Shown: piece after piece, positions 10,696 through 22,032 of the stretch
How the letters are laid out: each line of letters starts with the position of its first letter
Numbering within the stretch: the stretch's first letter is position 1
Assembly: GCA_014529385.2 (NCBI GenBank)
Contig: CM043953.1
Span: 84,712,342-84,776,341, forward strand
Source of the DNA: Adiantum capillus-veneris
Taxonomy: Eukaryota > Streptophyta > Polypodiopsida > Polypodiales > Pteridaceae
DNA: 64,000 bases
Direction of reading: 5' to 3'
Position numbers and translations under genes: made by a program
The notes under the pieces: generated by a model
The model's database searches: none
Seen by the model: the letters and a program-made list of their open reading frames with translations, nothing else
What the model was told of the DNA's origin: nothing

Positions 10696-11639
10696 ACATG
10701 GGCATCTTTGAGCAAGTTGAAGATTTCACTTTTTAGCTAGATTTTGGGGTGGTGCACCTTCCTCAAGTGGAGAGTATCTTCCCTTGTGATTAGATGACCT
10801 TGACATAGGCACACCAAGGCTCTACAAGACTAGGAAAATGATGTTATGTGGATTTTGTCATGACAAGAGTCTTAGGGAGAATGCTCTCTGATGGCACACG
10901 TTTCTCAAAGAGGTATTAAATCTTGTGAAAGAGGAAAGACCTTCCATAATCCTATAAGGTTGGTTTCTTCCATGTTCTTCTCTTCCTTTCCAGTTCCCAC
11001 TCCGTGCAGCATGTGTAGAGCCTCTTACTCATACAAGCATGGTGGATCAAGTGGAATCAAATAGGGCAAGACCAAACTCAACAAGAATTCAAGGGTGTGC
11101 ATGTGCATTCTCATTTTAGCTTGGAGCTGCCCTAATTCGTTACACATCAAACTACACATCCTCTTCTCCTTCCTTATGAGTGACCGCCATAGCTACACAA
11201 CACTAGAAGATCTCGTTTCACTTATTTTTTCTATGTGGGTGTCCTTAGGTGACCTAAGGTCACCTCAAGGGATCCTTTCCCACATTGAAATCTCAAGGTG
11301 ACTCCAAAACGGGGAAAAGCTTCTCCATTGATTTTATGAGAGGATTGAAGCAAAGTGGGTGGATTCGAGTGGTGACTTTATATAATTAGAAATTTTACCA
11401 AAAAAATTATATGTATCATTGTATTTCGCTAAAGCTCCTACAGCAAAAAGTGATTTTTCATTAAGCAACATTGCACACGAGCGTATGGATATGGAGTTAC
11501 CAATTCTCCATCAATTGATAATTGCATGCAATTGCATACAAGGAAAATCAACAAAGTACGCATTCTCAAGAAATTACCCATTCTCGACACAGATTCAAGA
11601 GAAGTCGCAAACATTGAAGTGAAGTTGAAACACATATGC
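10696..11639. other. no gene seen
   Basis: Only short open frames (for example 11095-11301 and 11419-11622) without recognisable motifs. The last part may be the protease-to-RT spacer of the gypsy remnant that follows. Confidence 0.4.
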
Positions 11640-12890
11640 TTATTTTGACTAGAAACTTGCGAGATAATCATAGTATTAATTTACTCAACAATCTTGCACA
11701 AGCTACACTACAACTCAAGGAGTCTCTTTGGAAATACAAATATATTTTTCCTAGTGATCTATCTTTTGGCTTACCACGTGATTAACCTATGTAACATGGT
11801 ATGGATGTCTCCACCCAATCACCAATAATGAAGTTGCCATAAGTTAAGTCAAGAAGCATCTAAGGTAGAATGCCATTTTGTTGACTGCCTTAGTAGGGGA
11901 TTTATTCAATCCAATTATTTACCCTGGGATTGCCTTATTTTTTGGTGAGAAGAAAGACAATAATATGTTCGCGTATAGATTATTGTGGATTGAACTTGGA
12001 TACTACTAAGAATAAATATCCATTATGATGGACCCTGCATTCCACCCATGACCTCAATCCTCACCATGTCGGGGTGGGCCAACAAGAAATCCCTTCACGA
12101 TTGAAAGCTTGTAGAAATACCAAAAACTATTGTGGTATGTTCACGTGTGTAGATTATTGCCCAAATTGAACTTGGATACAATTAAGAATAATTGTCCATT
12201 ACCATGTGTAGATGAGGTGTTTGGTTTATTGCATGGGTGCACACTATTTTGTGAAAATCTTCCACTCAGTGTGTATCAAGTACACATAAAACTTGTAGAA
12301 ATACCGAGAACTACCTTTTCGTTCAAGAATTATGAGTTCTTGGATATGCCCTTTGGGTTCCTACTACTTTATGACACTCATGTATAGCACCTAAAACTAT
12401 ACTTGGGGCAAGCTCATTATTCTTTTCCTCGATGACATCATTGTCTACAATGCTACCAAAGAGGAACACTGAAATATCAAACATAGATTTTTTATTTATT
12501 ACGTCAACACAAGCTTTATACCAATGAGGGAAAATGTGACTTTCTTTAGACAAAAGTTCTCTACCTTGGGCATGTCATTTTCGCAAATGGCATAGCAATG
12601 GGCACTTGCAAAGTGAATATTGTCCCTTAAAGGACTCATCCTACCAATTTGGAAGAGCTCCATTTTTTTTTGGGATTGATAGATTTTTAGTGTAAGTTTT
12701 GTTAAGAATTAAGCAAAATTTCATGTCCTTTGACATACGAGTTAAAAGGTAAATGTAAGAATTTTGTTAGGGGAGATGATCAATAATATAGTTTGTAAAG
12801 CTCAAGGTAGCTTCAGCATTTGCACCTATACTAGCTATAGTTGATCCACCATTTTCCCTAGAAATTGATGCTAGCTAAAAGACTAATGGT
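11640..12890 (+). pseudogene. gypsy reverse transcriptase remnant, plus strand
   Basis: The approach to RT is visible near 11720-11790 (LWKYKYIFPSDLSFGLPRD). From 12130 the RT reads LNLDTIKNNCPLPCVDEVF, LHGCTLFCENL, VHIKLVEIPRTTFSFKNYEF and MPFGF. The YxDD motif is kept as ILFLDDIIVYN near 12418-12450. LEELHFFLGLIDF and KISCPLTYELKG follow near 12640-12760. The start of RNase H (APILAIVDPPFSLEIDAS) is seen to about 12880. Several frameshifts and stops break it. Part of the RT start is duplicated about 170 bp upstream (11961-12040). No integrase or LTRs were recognised. Confidence 0.75.
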
Positions 12891-13038
12891 GTAGTTTGCA
12901 ATGGTGCCAATCGTGATGATAGTGTAGGGGAAGTAGGCATTGTGATTGGTAATTGTTTCTTCGAATTCTATGCCAGAGGAGCATCTTCAAGTGCCAACAC
13001 TCATTATAATGATGTAGGGAAATCCATATGGCTGCAAA

Positions 13039-13042
<4 letters not shown>

Positions 13043-13130
<88 letters not shown>
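13043..13130. repeat. (CT)n microsatellite, about 44 units
   Basis: Long uninterrupted CT repeat between the gypsy remnant and the helicase pseudogene. Confidence 0.95.
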
Positions 13131-13131
<1 letters not shown>

Positions 13132-13194
13132 ATGTTCAACTTCTTGAGAACTTCTCAAAATTGTGCATGCTAGATTCATGACGATTCCCCCCTA

Positions 13195-13448
13195 AAAGCA
13201 ATGGCAGACAAGGAGGGACACAAAAGTAAACAGAGGGATAATCAAAGGTCTACAAGAGGAGCTTGAGAATGAGGCTAAGCTGAAAGAAGAGGAGCAACAC
13301 AAAAGTAGTGTTGGTGGTAGACATGATAGCAACAACCGATAGGAGGGAAAAAGTTGTATAAGAGGTGATTGATGGAGATCATAGTAGACATGATTGACAT
13401 GATGATGGAGATCGAGATAGACCTAACCTACATAAGAGATGGTATGAA
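13195..13448 (+). pseudogene. PRP22/DHX8-like helicase pseudogene, 5' part (charged RS/RD-like region)
   Basis: This is the part of the broken helicase copy left of the copia insertion. In shifting frames it reads QEELENEAKLKEEEQHK, VGGRHDSNNR, and an Asp/Arg/His-rich run ending DGDRDRPNLHKRWYE. That matches in character and order the charged Lys/Glu then Arg/Asp-rich region lying between the N-terminus and the S1 domain of DEAH-box splicing helicase PRP22 (DHX8; DEAH5 in Arabidopsis). If one copy of the 5-bp target duplication is removed, the frame of this segment continues into the right-hand part (YER, stop, RDCDRENEYRRDHRH). The match here is by composition. The firm identification rests on the right-hand part. 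Confidence 0.6.
13444..13448. repeat. target-site duplication ATGAA, left
   Basis: ATGAA directly precedes the left LTR and is repeated directly after the right LTR at 19114-19118. This is the 5-bp duplication expected of a copia integrase. Confidence 0.93.
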
Positions 13449-13640
13449 TGAAGGAGTACGAGCGGCAGAGCGACGCGAGAGAGAGTGCGAGAAGAAGAGC
13501 ACGACGATATGGTGAACTCGCTCTACTGTAATGTGTAGAGCATAGTGAGTTCTTATTAGGTTTTTACAAAAGAATATGTGTACATACCTGGCGGCCCGCC
13601 CACTTACCTGGGCGACCACATTGGGCTTTATACCCCAACA
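13449..13640 (-). repeat. copia-1 3' LTR (192 bp)
   Basis: On the minus strand it begins TGTTGGGGTATAAAGCCC, which includes a TATA-like GTATAAAG very close to the start, so U3 is very short. It ends in CTTCA. Its length equals that of the other LTR. I count four substitutions between them: three clustered at 13466-13483 and one near 13610. Confidence 0.95.
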
Positions 13641-13741
13641 ACCTCCTACTTAAAGTCCAATGTGGTACTTTAAGTGTGAGAGAAGCTACTATACAAGCTA
13701 ATATACAAGCTAATATACAAGAGATGTAGAGAAGTGATGTA

Positions 13742-16700
13742 CTACCCTACACCTAACTGCTTGCGAAAATGCGCAAAGCTCTCTGAGGGAAGTCCTTTTG
13801 TAAGTAGATCAGCAGGATTTTCTGTGGTGTGAACTTTGACAAGCTGAATTTTCTTATCCTCGAGCATTTCCCTGATGAAATGATACTTCACATCCACATG
13901 CTTTGTCTTTGAGTGATAAACTGGATTGCGAGCCAATTGTATAGCACTCTGACTATCACAATATAACACAGGCATCTCTTCTTTGATTCCCAAATCTGTT
14001 ACTAGTCGATTAAGCCAAATTGATTCTTTGCATGCCTCTGATGCTGCAACATATTCAGCCTCTGTAGTAGACTGAGTAACACAATCTTGTAATCTAGAAC
14101 GCCATGATACTGCTCCACCAGCCAATGTAAAGACATACCCTGACGTAGACCTTCGGTTGTCTAAGTCACCTGCATAATCTGAGTCTATAAAACCCTTTAC
14201 ACTTAGCTCCTGACTCCCATAGCATATGCGCATACTCTTTGTAGCTTTCAGGTATCTCAATATTCCTTTCACTGCCTCCCAATGTTTCTTGCCTGGGTTT
14301 GACATGTATCAACTTACTACTCCCACTGCAAATGCAATGTCTGGGCGAGTAGCAATCATTGCATACATCAAACTACCCATTGCAGACGCATATGGAATCT
14401 TATCCATTTCAGCCTGTTCTTCCTCAGACACAAGACAATCTTGTTTGCTAAGTTTCACATATGGTGGCAATGGAACACTCAATGCCTTTCCCTTCTCCAT
14501 ATTGAAACGTTGCAAAACCTTGTCAATATACTCTGTTTGAGAGAACCAAATCAAATTCTTTGATCTGTCTCTCTCAATGCGCATACCAAGTATATGACTT
14601 GCCTCACCCATGTCTTTCATGTCAAACGATTTTGCCATCTTTGACTTCAAAGCTGAAATTTCTTCCAAGTGCTTGCCAGCAATCAACATGTCATCCACAT
14701 ACAAAATAAGGATCAGCCAACTGCCATCCTTAGCCTTCTTTGTATATAGACAGTGATCGAACTCACTACGTTTGTAGCCTTGAAAAAGCATAAACTTGTG
14801 AAACTTATGATACCATGCCCTCGGTGATTGTTTTAAGCCATAAAGACTCTTTAACAACTGGCATACCAAATCTTCCTTGCCTTTCTCAACAAACCCTTCT
14901 GGCTACTGCATGTAAATTTCCACATCTAAATCACCATGCAAGAACGCTGTCTTGACATCCATTTGGTGCAACACCAAATCTAATATGGCAACCAATGCAA
15001 GAAAGCATCTCAATGTAGTCATCTTGACCACCGGAGAGAAGACTTCATCAAATTCAATGCCTTGTTCTTGCTTAAAGCCCTTGGCAACAAGCCTTGCTTT
15101 GTACTTTGGCTGACTATCATGAGCGGTGATCTTATACCTGTAAACCCATTTACAAGGTAGAGCCTTTTTGCCATGTGGTAATTTAACTAGCTTCCATGTC
15201 TGGTTTTTATGCAGAGTTGTCATCTCTGACTGCATGGCCAATTGCCGATTCCCGGAGTCCTTCATTTGCACTGCTTCCTTGTAACATGAAGGCTCATTGC
15301 AATCAGTCAACATGACATAGTTCATAGATGGAACAAACCTATCAGGAGGTCGCGTGATACATCCAGATCTACGCACAATAGGTGGCTCAGGTTTAGCCAC
15401 AACTTGTGGTTCCAATCTATCCTGTCCTTGCTCCTCTTGAGCCCTGACATTTTGTCTTGCACGTGCAGGTCCATTTTCTTGGAAGACAACTCTTCTAATC
15501 TCCTCAACCCTCTCTGGTTTAGAATGATATTTGGATTCATTAAAGTGAACATCATTGCTGCGGACAACCTTTCTGGATTCGGGATCCCAAAGTCTGTACC
15601 CCATCTCACCAGAATTACCATAGCCTAGAAAGATGCACTTTCTACTCTTTGGCTCAAGTTTGTTCCTAAATTCCTTTGGAACGTGAGTATATGCCTCACA
15701 ACCAAAGACTCTGAGATGCTTGTATGAGGGCATTTTGCCTGACCATACCATCTCTGGCACTGAATCCTTCTGCAAAACCTTGCTAGGAGATCTATTTACA
15801 AGATGAACAGCTGTTGATACAGCTTCAGCCCAAAACCCATTTGGTAGCTGTGCATTAGACAACATACTTCTGACCTTCTCTTGTATAGTCCTATTCATCC
15901 TCTCAGCAACACCATTTTGAGGAGGATTGTAAGGAGCAGTAAGTTCACGTTTTATACCTTTTGACTCACAAAAGTCCTGAAAGGCCTTTGAAACATACTC
16001 TCCACCATTGTCAGTGCGTAAGCATTTAAGCTTCTTGCCACTATGATTCTCCACAAGTGTCACAAACGTTTTGAAAACACTAAACGCTTCATCCTTGTAC
16101 TTGAGAAAGTAAACCCATACTTTCCTCGAGTAATCATCTATAAATGTCATAAAGTAAGAAGCTCCCCCTAGAGATAGGTTAGGCATAGGTCCACACAAAT
16201 CACTATGAACAAGTGCCAACTGTGTATCTCTTCTACTGCTTCTATGCTTATGTGGCTGCTGTGTTTGCTTACCATACAGACAATGTTCACAGAATTCAAA
16301 ATCATTAAATGAAAAGCCAGGCAAATAACCAGAACGAGACAAGATTTCCATTCCCTTCTTGGACATATGTCCTAACCAGCTATGCCACAAAGAAACGTTC
16401 GGTTGCTCGGTTACATTGATTACATTTTTAGAGACATTTGATACATAAATCATGTAAAGTCCTCCAGACTTTACTCCATGTGCTACTGTCATAGAACCCT
16501 TGGATATCTTCCACATGTTCTGTCCAAAAGTGGTGACGTAGCCAGCGTCATCAAGTAAACCTGTGTTGATCAAGCTCTTTGTAATTGCAGGAACATGTCT
16601 CACATTCTTCAGCGTGAAAGAAGAGCCATTCTGAAACTTCAATTGAACATCTCCAACACCTAAGATCTCACATGTCTGCCCATTGCCTAGTCGAACATGA

Positions 16701-17833
16701 TCTTTAGTGGTCACATAAGAGGTAAACCACTCCTTGTTTGGAGACACATGAAGTGATGCCCCTGAGTCTATAATCCAGTCACTCAGTGCATTTCCATCAG
16801 ATGCTGTAAGAAGAGCTGAGTCCATTGTATTCTTCAAGAAGTAGATGTCTCCTGACACTAGACTGTCATCCTCTGCAACAGTGTTTGTCACATTTATTTC
16901 TTGAATCTTCACTGAGGACTTGTTCTTCTCACCATGGTCTTCAGCTTTCTCTTTGCCTTTTTCTGCTTTCCATTCTCTGCAGTCTCTTTTCATGTGACCC
17001 TTCTTGCCACAATGAATCTTCACTGAGGACTTGTTCTTCTCACCATGGTCTTCAGCTATCTCTTTGCCTTTTTCTGCTTTCCATTCTCTGTAGTCTCTTT
17101 TCATGTGACCCTTCTTGCCACAATGGTAGCATTCTATGTCACTCTTGCCTTTAGCACTGCGGGACTTGCTACGAGACTGATTCCTCTTTCCACCTTTGTA
17201 CTTTTCTTTGGTCCTTCCCCTGACAACTAAGGCTGCTCCTTTGCCTTTGTCCATTGTCTTTCTATTGGTTTCTTCAGTAAGCAGACTTCCTTCTACACCT
17301 GCTATGTTCAAACCATCTGGAGGTGCAGAATTACTCAAAGCTGTGCGAAAAGTGTCCCAACTTCCAGGCAATGTGATCAACAGGAACATAGCTCTAACAG
17401 GTTCATCAAACTTGACACCTTGAGCTGACAACTGACTGTAGATGGTGTTGAATTTATTCAGATGATTGGACATAGGTGTCCCTTCTTTCATCTTCAAGTC
17501 AACAAGCTTCTTAAGCCAGTATACCTGTGAAGCTACACTCTACTTCTCATAAAGATCACTCAGCTTTGTCCATGCTTCATAAGCCGACATCTCGTCTGCT
17601 ACATTGAAGTAAATGCTTTCTACCAAAGTCAGCATAATGGTAGAAAGTGCCAATTCATCCATTTCGCTCCGTTCATCTTCGTCCATATCTTGTGGTTTTA
17701 TCCCCTTGAGCTTTATAGGTTTTATCTGCTTCTTTTGTACCAACACGTGCCAAATCTGCTTCTTCCACAATGGGAAATTGGTTCCATCCAGCTTCTTGAT
17801 ATTGTAAAGAGCAGTGTCATGTGATCCGGCCAT
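13742..17833 (-). pseudogene. copia-1 gag-pol polyprotein, one frame, three nonsense codons
   Basis: The frame starts at ATG 17833 (MAGSHDTALYN) and runs to 13742 without any frameshift. It is interrupted by TAG at 17540-17542 (where Lys is expected), TAG at 14900-14902 (YMQ-stop-PEGF, expected Gln) and TGA at 14306-14308 (VVS-stop-YMSNP, expected Arg). Domains in order: gag; duplicated zinc-knuckle segment; protease (WIIDSGASLHV); pre-integrase HHCC finger (HSWLGHMS, CEHCLYGK); integrase with Asp in HSDLCGP, Asp in RTDNGGEY and Glu in NGVAERMNRT; RT with the intact catalytic LYVDDMLI; and RNase H (FIDSDYAGD, TEAEYVA, YCDSQSA). All key residues remain except in the zinc knuckles. Since the lesions are single-base, recent inactivation is likely. 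Confidence 0.93.
16903..17130 (-). repeat. 111-bp in-frame tandem duplication of the copia-1 zinc-knuckle segment
   Basis: The coding stretch HCGKKGHMKRD to NKSSVKI is present twice with an exact 111-bp (37-codon) offset. The N-terminal copy reads CYHCGKKGHMKRDY, where the last Cys ligand has become Tyr (TAC for TGC). The C-terminal copy reads KIHCGKKGHMKRDC, where the first Cys ligand is lost because the duplication junction falls inside the knuckle. So neither copy has a complete CCHC set. Confidence 0.9.
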
Positions 17834-18907
17834 AGCTACGCTTCACAATAGTTTACTTTCCTGGGAAAAATTCGGCAGAGTTTCCCCTATAAACTGACCT
17901 CTGAACCAATATCAACCTGTCAAATGAACCAAGAAAGCTTCAGATTCTGCAGAAATTTCGACAGAGTCTCCTTTGTAGAATGGCTCTGGTGTACTAAAAA
18001 ACAGACCAAAAACAGCTCAAAAAACCACTATCTCTCTAACACTGTAAGCTGTGGGTAAACCTGTCCTGCACCTGTACTGTCTCTCACTGTCCTGTAAGCA
18101 TAGACTGCGACAATGCCTCAACGGCAGTAAAGCAAAGATGCAATCCCAACTGTCTAACTCACAGTCAATACATCCTAGCTGCCTATCTAAGGGTGCTCGA
18201 GGGATCGCTCCAAGACCTGTATCACCGAAAGGATCTCAACATTCGAGAATCCCCCAGCTCAATAAAACCTCACTCGACCCTCAACAAAGGCTGCAGTAAA
18301 TCTAACAATACATAGACTTCCCACAAATTCATACATCCACAAATTTCCCACTGTATGCTGTAACCGTTGCGGCGGTTGTTTGCTGCGTGACTCACAGCCA
18401 GCAAACCCTCAACAGACATACATTATCTCTGACAATACATCCCATGTGGAAGTACCTGCAATGTCAGGATGAAATCTGGAATATCAAGCAGCAAACACAA
18501 GCTACCTGATGAACTAGTGGATGTCGCCTACAGTCTGTGTGTAGATGCGCCCGTGTCGTATGTGACACGCCTCCAAGAACTGTGAGCCGTCCTTCGATGT
18601 GTAGACAACCACAAATCAACACTCTGGGAGTGCCGATATCCTCAGCACCTGCAGTCGTAGGCCGAAAACCCCAAATTTGCAAAGTCGGATCTGCACCCGC
18701 CAAGACCACGTAGTCGAAAATGGCCTGCGCAAAACTTTGTCGAAGCCGAACGGTGGCCGAGATGACTTCAGAATGAAATTCTGAGAACACCAAGCCCTTC
18801 GGGCTGTCCCACAGGAATTTGGGCCGTGTCTTCGCTGGTCGAATCTCACTCCAATCTGAGCAGGTGACTCTGGCTACCTGCAAATGCTGCCCCGAGCCTC
18901 GATCTGA

Positions 18908-18919
18908 GCTTTGATACCA
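18908..18919 (-). other. copia-1 primer-binding site (initiator tRNA-Met)
   Basis: Read on the minus strand as TGGTATCAAAGC, two bases inside the 5' LTR. The plant consensus complementary to the 3' end of initiator tRNA-Met is TGGTATCAGAGC, so there is one mismatch. Confidence 0.88.
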
Positions 18920-18921
18920 GT

Positions 18922-19113
18922 TGAAGGAGTACGAGCGGAAGAGCGAAGCGAGAGAGTGTGCGAGAAGAAGAGCACGACGATATGGTGAACTCGCTCTACT
19001 GTAATGTGTAGAGCATAGTGAGTTCTTATTAGGTTTTTACAAAAGAATATGTGTACATACCTGGCGGCCCGCCCACTTACCTGGCCGACCACATTGGGCT
19101 TTATACCCCAACA
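18922..19113 (-). repeat. copia-1 5' LTR (192 bp)
   Basis: Same length as the partner LTR at 13449-13640, with four substitutions by eye. It drives transcription leftward; the TATA-like GTATAAAG is near 19100. It is followed by the ATGAA target duplication at 19114-19118. Confidence 0.95.
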
Positions 19114-19118
19114 ATGAA

Positions 19119-20275
19119 AGATGAAGAGATTGTGACAGAGAGAATGAATATAGAAGGGATCATAGACACATGAATACGATGATCAAAGGACTCACATAGA
19201 GCGATGATTGCATGTAGAGATACAATAGATATGCTGGCAGTGACGAACGATGATGTTCGCAGAGACCAGAGCATAAGGGATCAAGATGATAAAAACCCTA
19301 GCTTGTCAAAAGGACATCAACCATACGAATTTGAGAACTTGAGTTGTTCAATGTTTAACGAAGAGGATTTCACGTGTCATGCATGGGTCTTGACTACTTT
19401 GTACAACTCGCAGGCTTTCGTGATCAAAAGGAAGGGATTGTGCATGTGTTGCAAATTGCTACACGTATGATTGCTAATACAAAAGATATTGTGAAGAGAG
19501 ATTAAGGGATAAGGGTTAAGGATATTTCCATGACTGGGAATAAAAGTAGCCTTTGCAAGAGGGATATAGACCAAAAGACAAGGTAAGATCTTGTACTGAT
19601 GAAAAGAAGCTTATCTTTGGATGATGAATCTAATCCCTCAGGTATGAATCAACCTTCAATAAGGTGCAAAGGGCTTTTAGGATTATCATCACAAAGGAGG
19701 ATGAAAATGGCTAGGTGACCTCCGAAGAGAATTTCATTTGAGAGATGAATAGCTAATGTCAATGGTCTTGATTATCCCAATTATGATGATGACATATCTA
19801 GACTCTTGTATCAAGATGAAGGCACTAAAGAGGAGCTTGAAGTTAAGCTCAATGAGAATGAACCAACCTTCTTAAGAGGGAAAACAAGGTATTCCTTTGT
19901 TGTGTTGCTTGAGAAATCGTAATAAATCTAGACGGTTTACTTTAGAGAGCTGCAATGACACAGTGTGCTTTAGCCAAAGAGAGGAGAGGGTTGCAAGAGC
20001 AACAACATAGGACCATGATTGATTTCATCCCAAAGAATATGAATCGTCCTTGGGAAGATCTCATGCCAAAAATATGAGAGCGGCATCTCGCTCATGGACT
20101 TTGTGGTATAGGACTCTCTGTGTATTGTTCAAGTGAAAAGAGGATGCATTTGGCAAGGCGTCCACATTTGGCCAGCGATCAAAGCTATCAACAATAAAGG
20201 AGTAGAGATGAAGTCTTCCCATTTACGAGCTGAAAAATGAGCTTGTTAGACCAGTCCATAAGAACTAGGCTTTAG
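19119..20275 (+). pseudogene. PRP22/DHX8-like DEAH splicing helicase pseudogene, 3' part
   Basis: Translated in shifting frames, this part follows PRP22/DHX8 (DEAH5) closely: Asp/Arg-rich tail; S1 domain (YFVQLAGFRD, KEGIVHVLQIATRMIANTK, DIVKRD, near 19390-19510); linker (LLYQDEGTKEELEVKLNENE, PTFLRGKTRYS, near 19810-19895); the block AMTQCALAKERR, EQQHRTMIDFIPK, MNRPWEDLMPK (near 19950-20070); and DAFGKASTFGQRSKLS and LPIYELKNELVRPVHKN (near 20150-20265). These run colinearly with no intron, ending just before the expected ATP-binding helicase core. PRP22 releases mRNA from the spliceosome. Many stops and frameshifts show this is a dead, 5'-side partial copy, probably a retrocopy. Confidence 0.85.
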
Positions 20276-20945
20276 TTTTCAATAAGTGCCTAAAGGTAGC
20301 CAATTGGCCCATTAGACATTGTTGAGTTGGCCACCATCAGACATAATATGTAGTGTCTTGGAACATGTTGATTGTAAGATATGCCCAACATCAAATTCAC
20401 ATGGCTGTGGCAAGGACTTCAATATGAAATTACAAGAGACAAATTCACACGCATGTGGCAATGACTTAAATACCAAATTATCATAGAGAAATTCAAGTTT
20501 GCTATGTTGTTCTTGAATACCATGACTATGTAATAGGAGGACTATGGGGCAGGGTACGACTTACGTTTCTTAAAATTTTTTGAGAGATATTATAAAATTG
20601 TTTTTAGTGCATAAGGTTTAGATGGTGTTATTCGCCTTTTCTGTCATAGATCCTCAAAGGCGAATTTTTTGCCCTACAAACTTGCTCAAGTGAAGACATT
20701 ACTGATAAGGTTAGTGCTTTATCTTGATGGAGAGATTGCATAAATACTTTATAAAAAATGATTTTTTGATTTCACAAATTTGTTTCACAAAATCTTCTAT
20801 GTTAATTTTGTTTATCTTTTTGTTTACAAAAAAAATATCAAGCAATGTTCCCAGAGTATCTTGTATACACATTAGCTATCGTAACTATTATTTACATCTT
20901 TACACCAATTCACACATTAACTACCATGACACCAACCAAGCAAGA

Positions 20946-22032
20946 CTAGTTACTTGTTGAGCCAAATCTCCTTTTTCCAAATACTTCCAGGGAATTGAGC
21001 CACTTGGCTCAATTCTCACCATAGATCCCCACAATTCTTTTTATCACGTGCAGTCCGCGTGCTGCTATAGAAAGCAACTCAAGAGAAATCTTGCAGCGCA
21101 AGCTCTTGTTCTCCTACAGAGACTGTTGAGATTGATGGTGCCATTGCACCAGATATTCTGGTTATGATGCGTTTTGACAGGACCCTCAGGAACAGGGGCA
21201 TGCTATTCGGTTGGTGGTGTTCTTCTTGCCTATACCAGTAGTGCATCCCCTTGGTCACATCCGCTTGCAGTTTCATCATCAGGCGCTTGTTTCTGACGTG
21301 AAGGAATATGATAAGAGGAGCTACCGAGAGGCGTTTGTTTCTTACATGGAGGTGTATGATTAGAGGAGCTACCGGGAGAGCATATGGAAAGGAGAAGGGG
21401 AGCCTGGGCCGCCATGCTGGAAGGTTCTGGAGGTCACCAGCTTGAACAAGAGGAGGAGTGCCATTGTACCTGTACATGCTCTGCATGATAGCATCACACA
21501 ACACATAACAATTCCAAGATAGCGTGCTACTCACACTTGTCGTAACATCTTTCTCAAATGGCACTGCACACTATATTGATTGCTTGCTTAGATGGTAGGG
21601 TGGGGCCACAACGTAATCGTTTTCATTAAAAATATACCCATGTTTGGCTTCAACCTTTGGTGCCTACTTCAATGACTTGGAGAGCTCACATGAGACCGTC
21701 CGCACGCACACACGAACTATAAGCTCTTGCAAAAAGTCCTATGAATTTGACAAAAGAACGTTTTCACTAATGATGCAATTTGATATTCTAGTCTCAAGGG
21801 CTTCCGCTATAGCCTCCTCTTCAACTAATTTAAGTAGATACTGCTTTGACCAAAATTAGCATGTTCTTATTATATTGATTTTGAGAACCTTAAGTGAACA
21901 AGTATTGCTACTTGTGTTTGGAAAGATTCAAAAGTGGATAGTTACTTGGTGAGCCAAAGCTCCTTTTTTCAAATACGGCCAGGACATTGAGCCACTTGGC
22001 TCAATCCTGACCATAGATCCCTTTTAGCCTAG
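20946..22032 (+). repeat. duplicated ~85-bp segment with central palindrome, copies ~993 bp apart
   Basis: AGTTACTTGTTGAGCCAAA to CCATAGATCCC at about 20948-21031 recurs at about 21941-22021 with few changes. Both copies contain a near-perfect hairpin. The first has 11-bp arms GAATTGAGCCA (20992-21002) and TGGCTCAATTC (21005-21015) around CT. The second has 9-bp arms at 21986-22005. A different shared segment occurs near 20545 and 22559 (CTTTCGTTTCTTATAATTTTT-like). The layout could be terminal repeats of a small element. Confidence 0.6.
21079..21564 (-). CDS. unassigned 161-codon open frame
   Basis: I do not recognise this frame. It begins MPFEKDVTTSVSS, is open for 486 bases, and holds a near-exact 48-bp internal duplication. 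A second minus-strand frame overlaps it (21415-21230, MAAQAPLLLS), and the Ser/Pro/Gln content there is equally plausible. No signal peptide, clear membrane segment or catalytic motif is visible. It lies between the two palindromic repeats, so it may be the body of a small mobile element or chance. Low confidence that it is a gene. Confidence 0.15.
   Translation of the reverse strand: MPFEKDVTTSVSSTLSWNCYVLCDAIMQSMYRYNGTPPLVQAGDLQNLPAWRPRLPFSFPYALPVAPLIIHLHVRNKRLSVAPLIIFLHVRNKRLMMKLQADVTKGMHYWYRQEEHHQPNSMPLFLRVLSKRIITRISGAMAPSISTVSVGEQELALQDFS

Larger units (their letters stand above)
13449..19113 (-). mobile_element. near-complete Ty1/copia retrotransposon (copia-1)
   Basis: Two 192-bp LTRs (13449-13640 and 18922-19113), both TG...CA, bound a 5665-bp element on the minus strand. 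The 5-bp sequence ATGAA lies on both sides (13444-13448 and 19114-19118), so this is a clean single insertion. The primer-binding site next to the 5' LTR (18908-18919, read TGGTATCAAAGC) matches plant initiator tRNA-Met at 11 of 12 positions. A purine tract (AAGTAGGAGGT, about 13641-13652) abuts the 3' LTR. By eye the LTRs differ at four positions, which suggests a fairly recent insertion. It disrupts an already copied splicing-helicase pseudogene. Three nonsense codons break its single polyprotein frame. Confidence 0.95.

Noticed and set aside
13742-17833. Plus-strand ORFs antisense to copia-1 (for example 16825-17154)
   Set aside because: They are shadows of the well-supported minus-strand polyprotein.
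19119-20275. Functional DEAH helicase gene
   Set aside because: More than ten stops and several frameshifts, and the ATP-binding core is absent.
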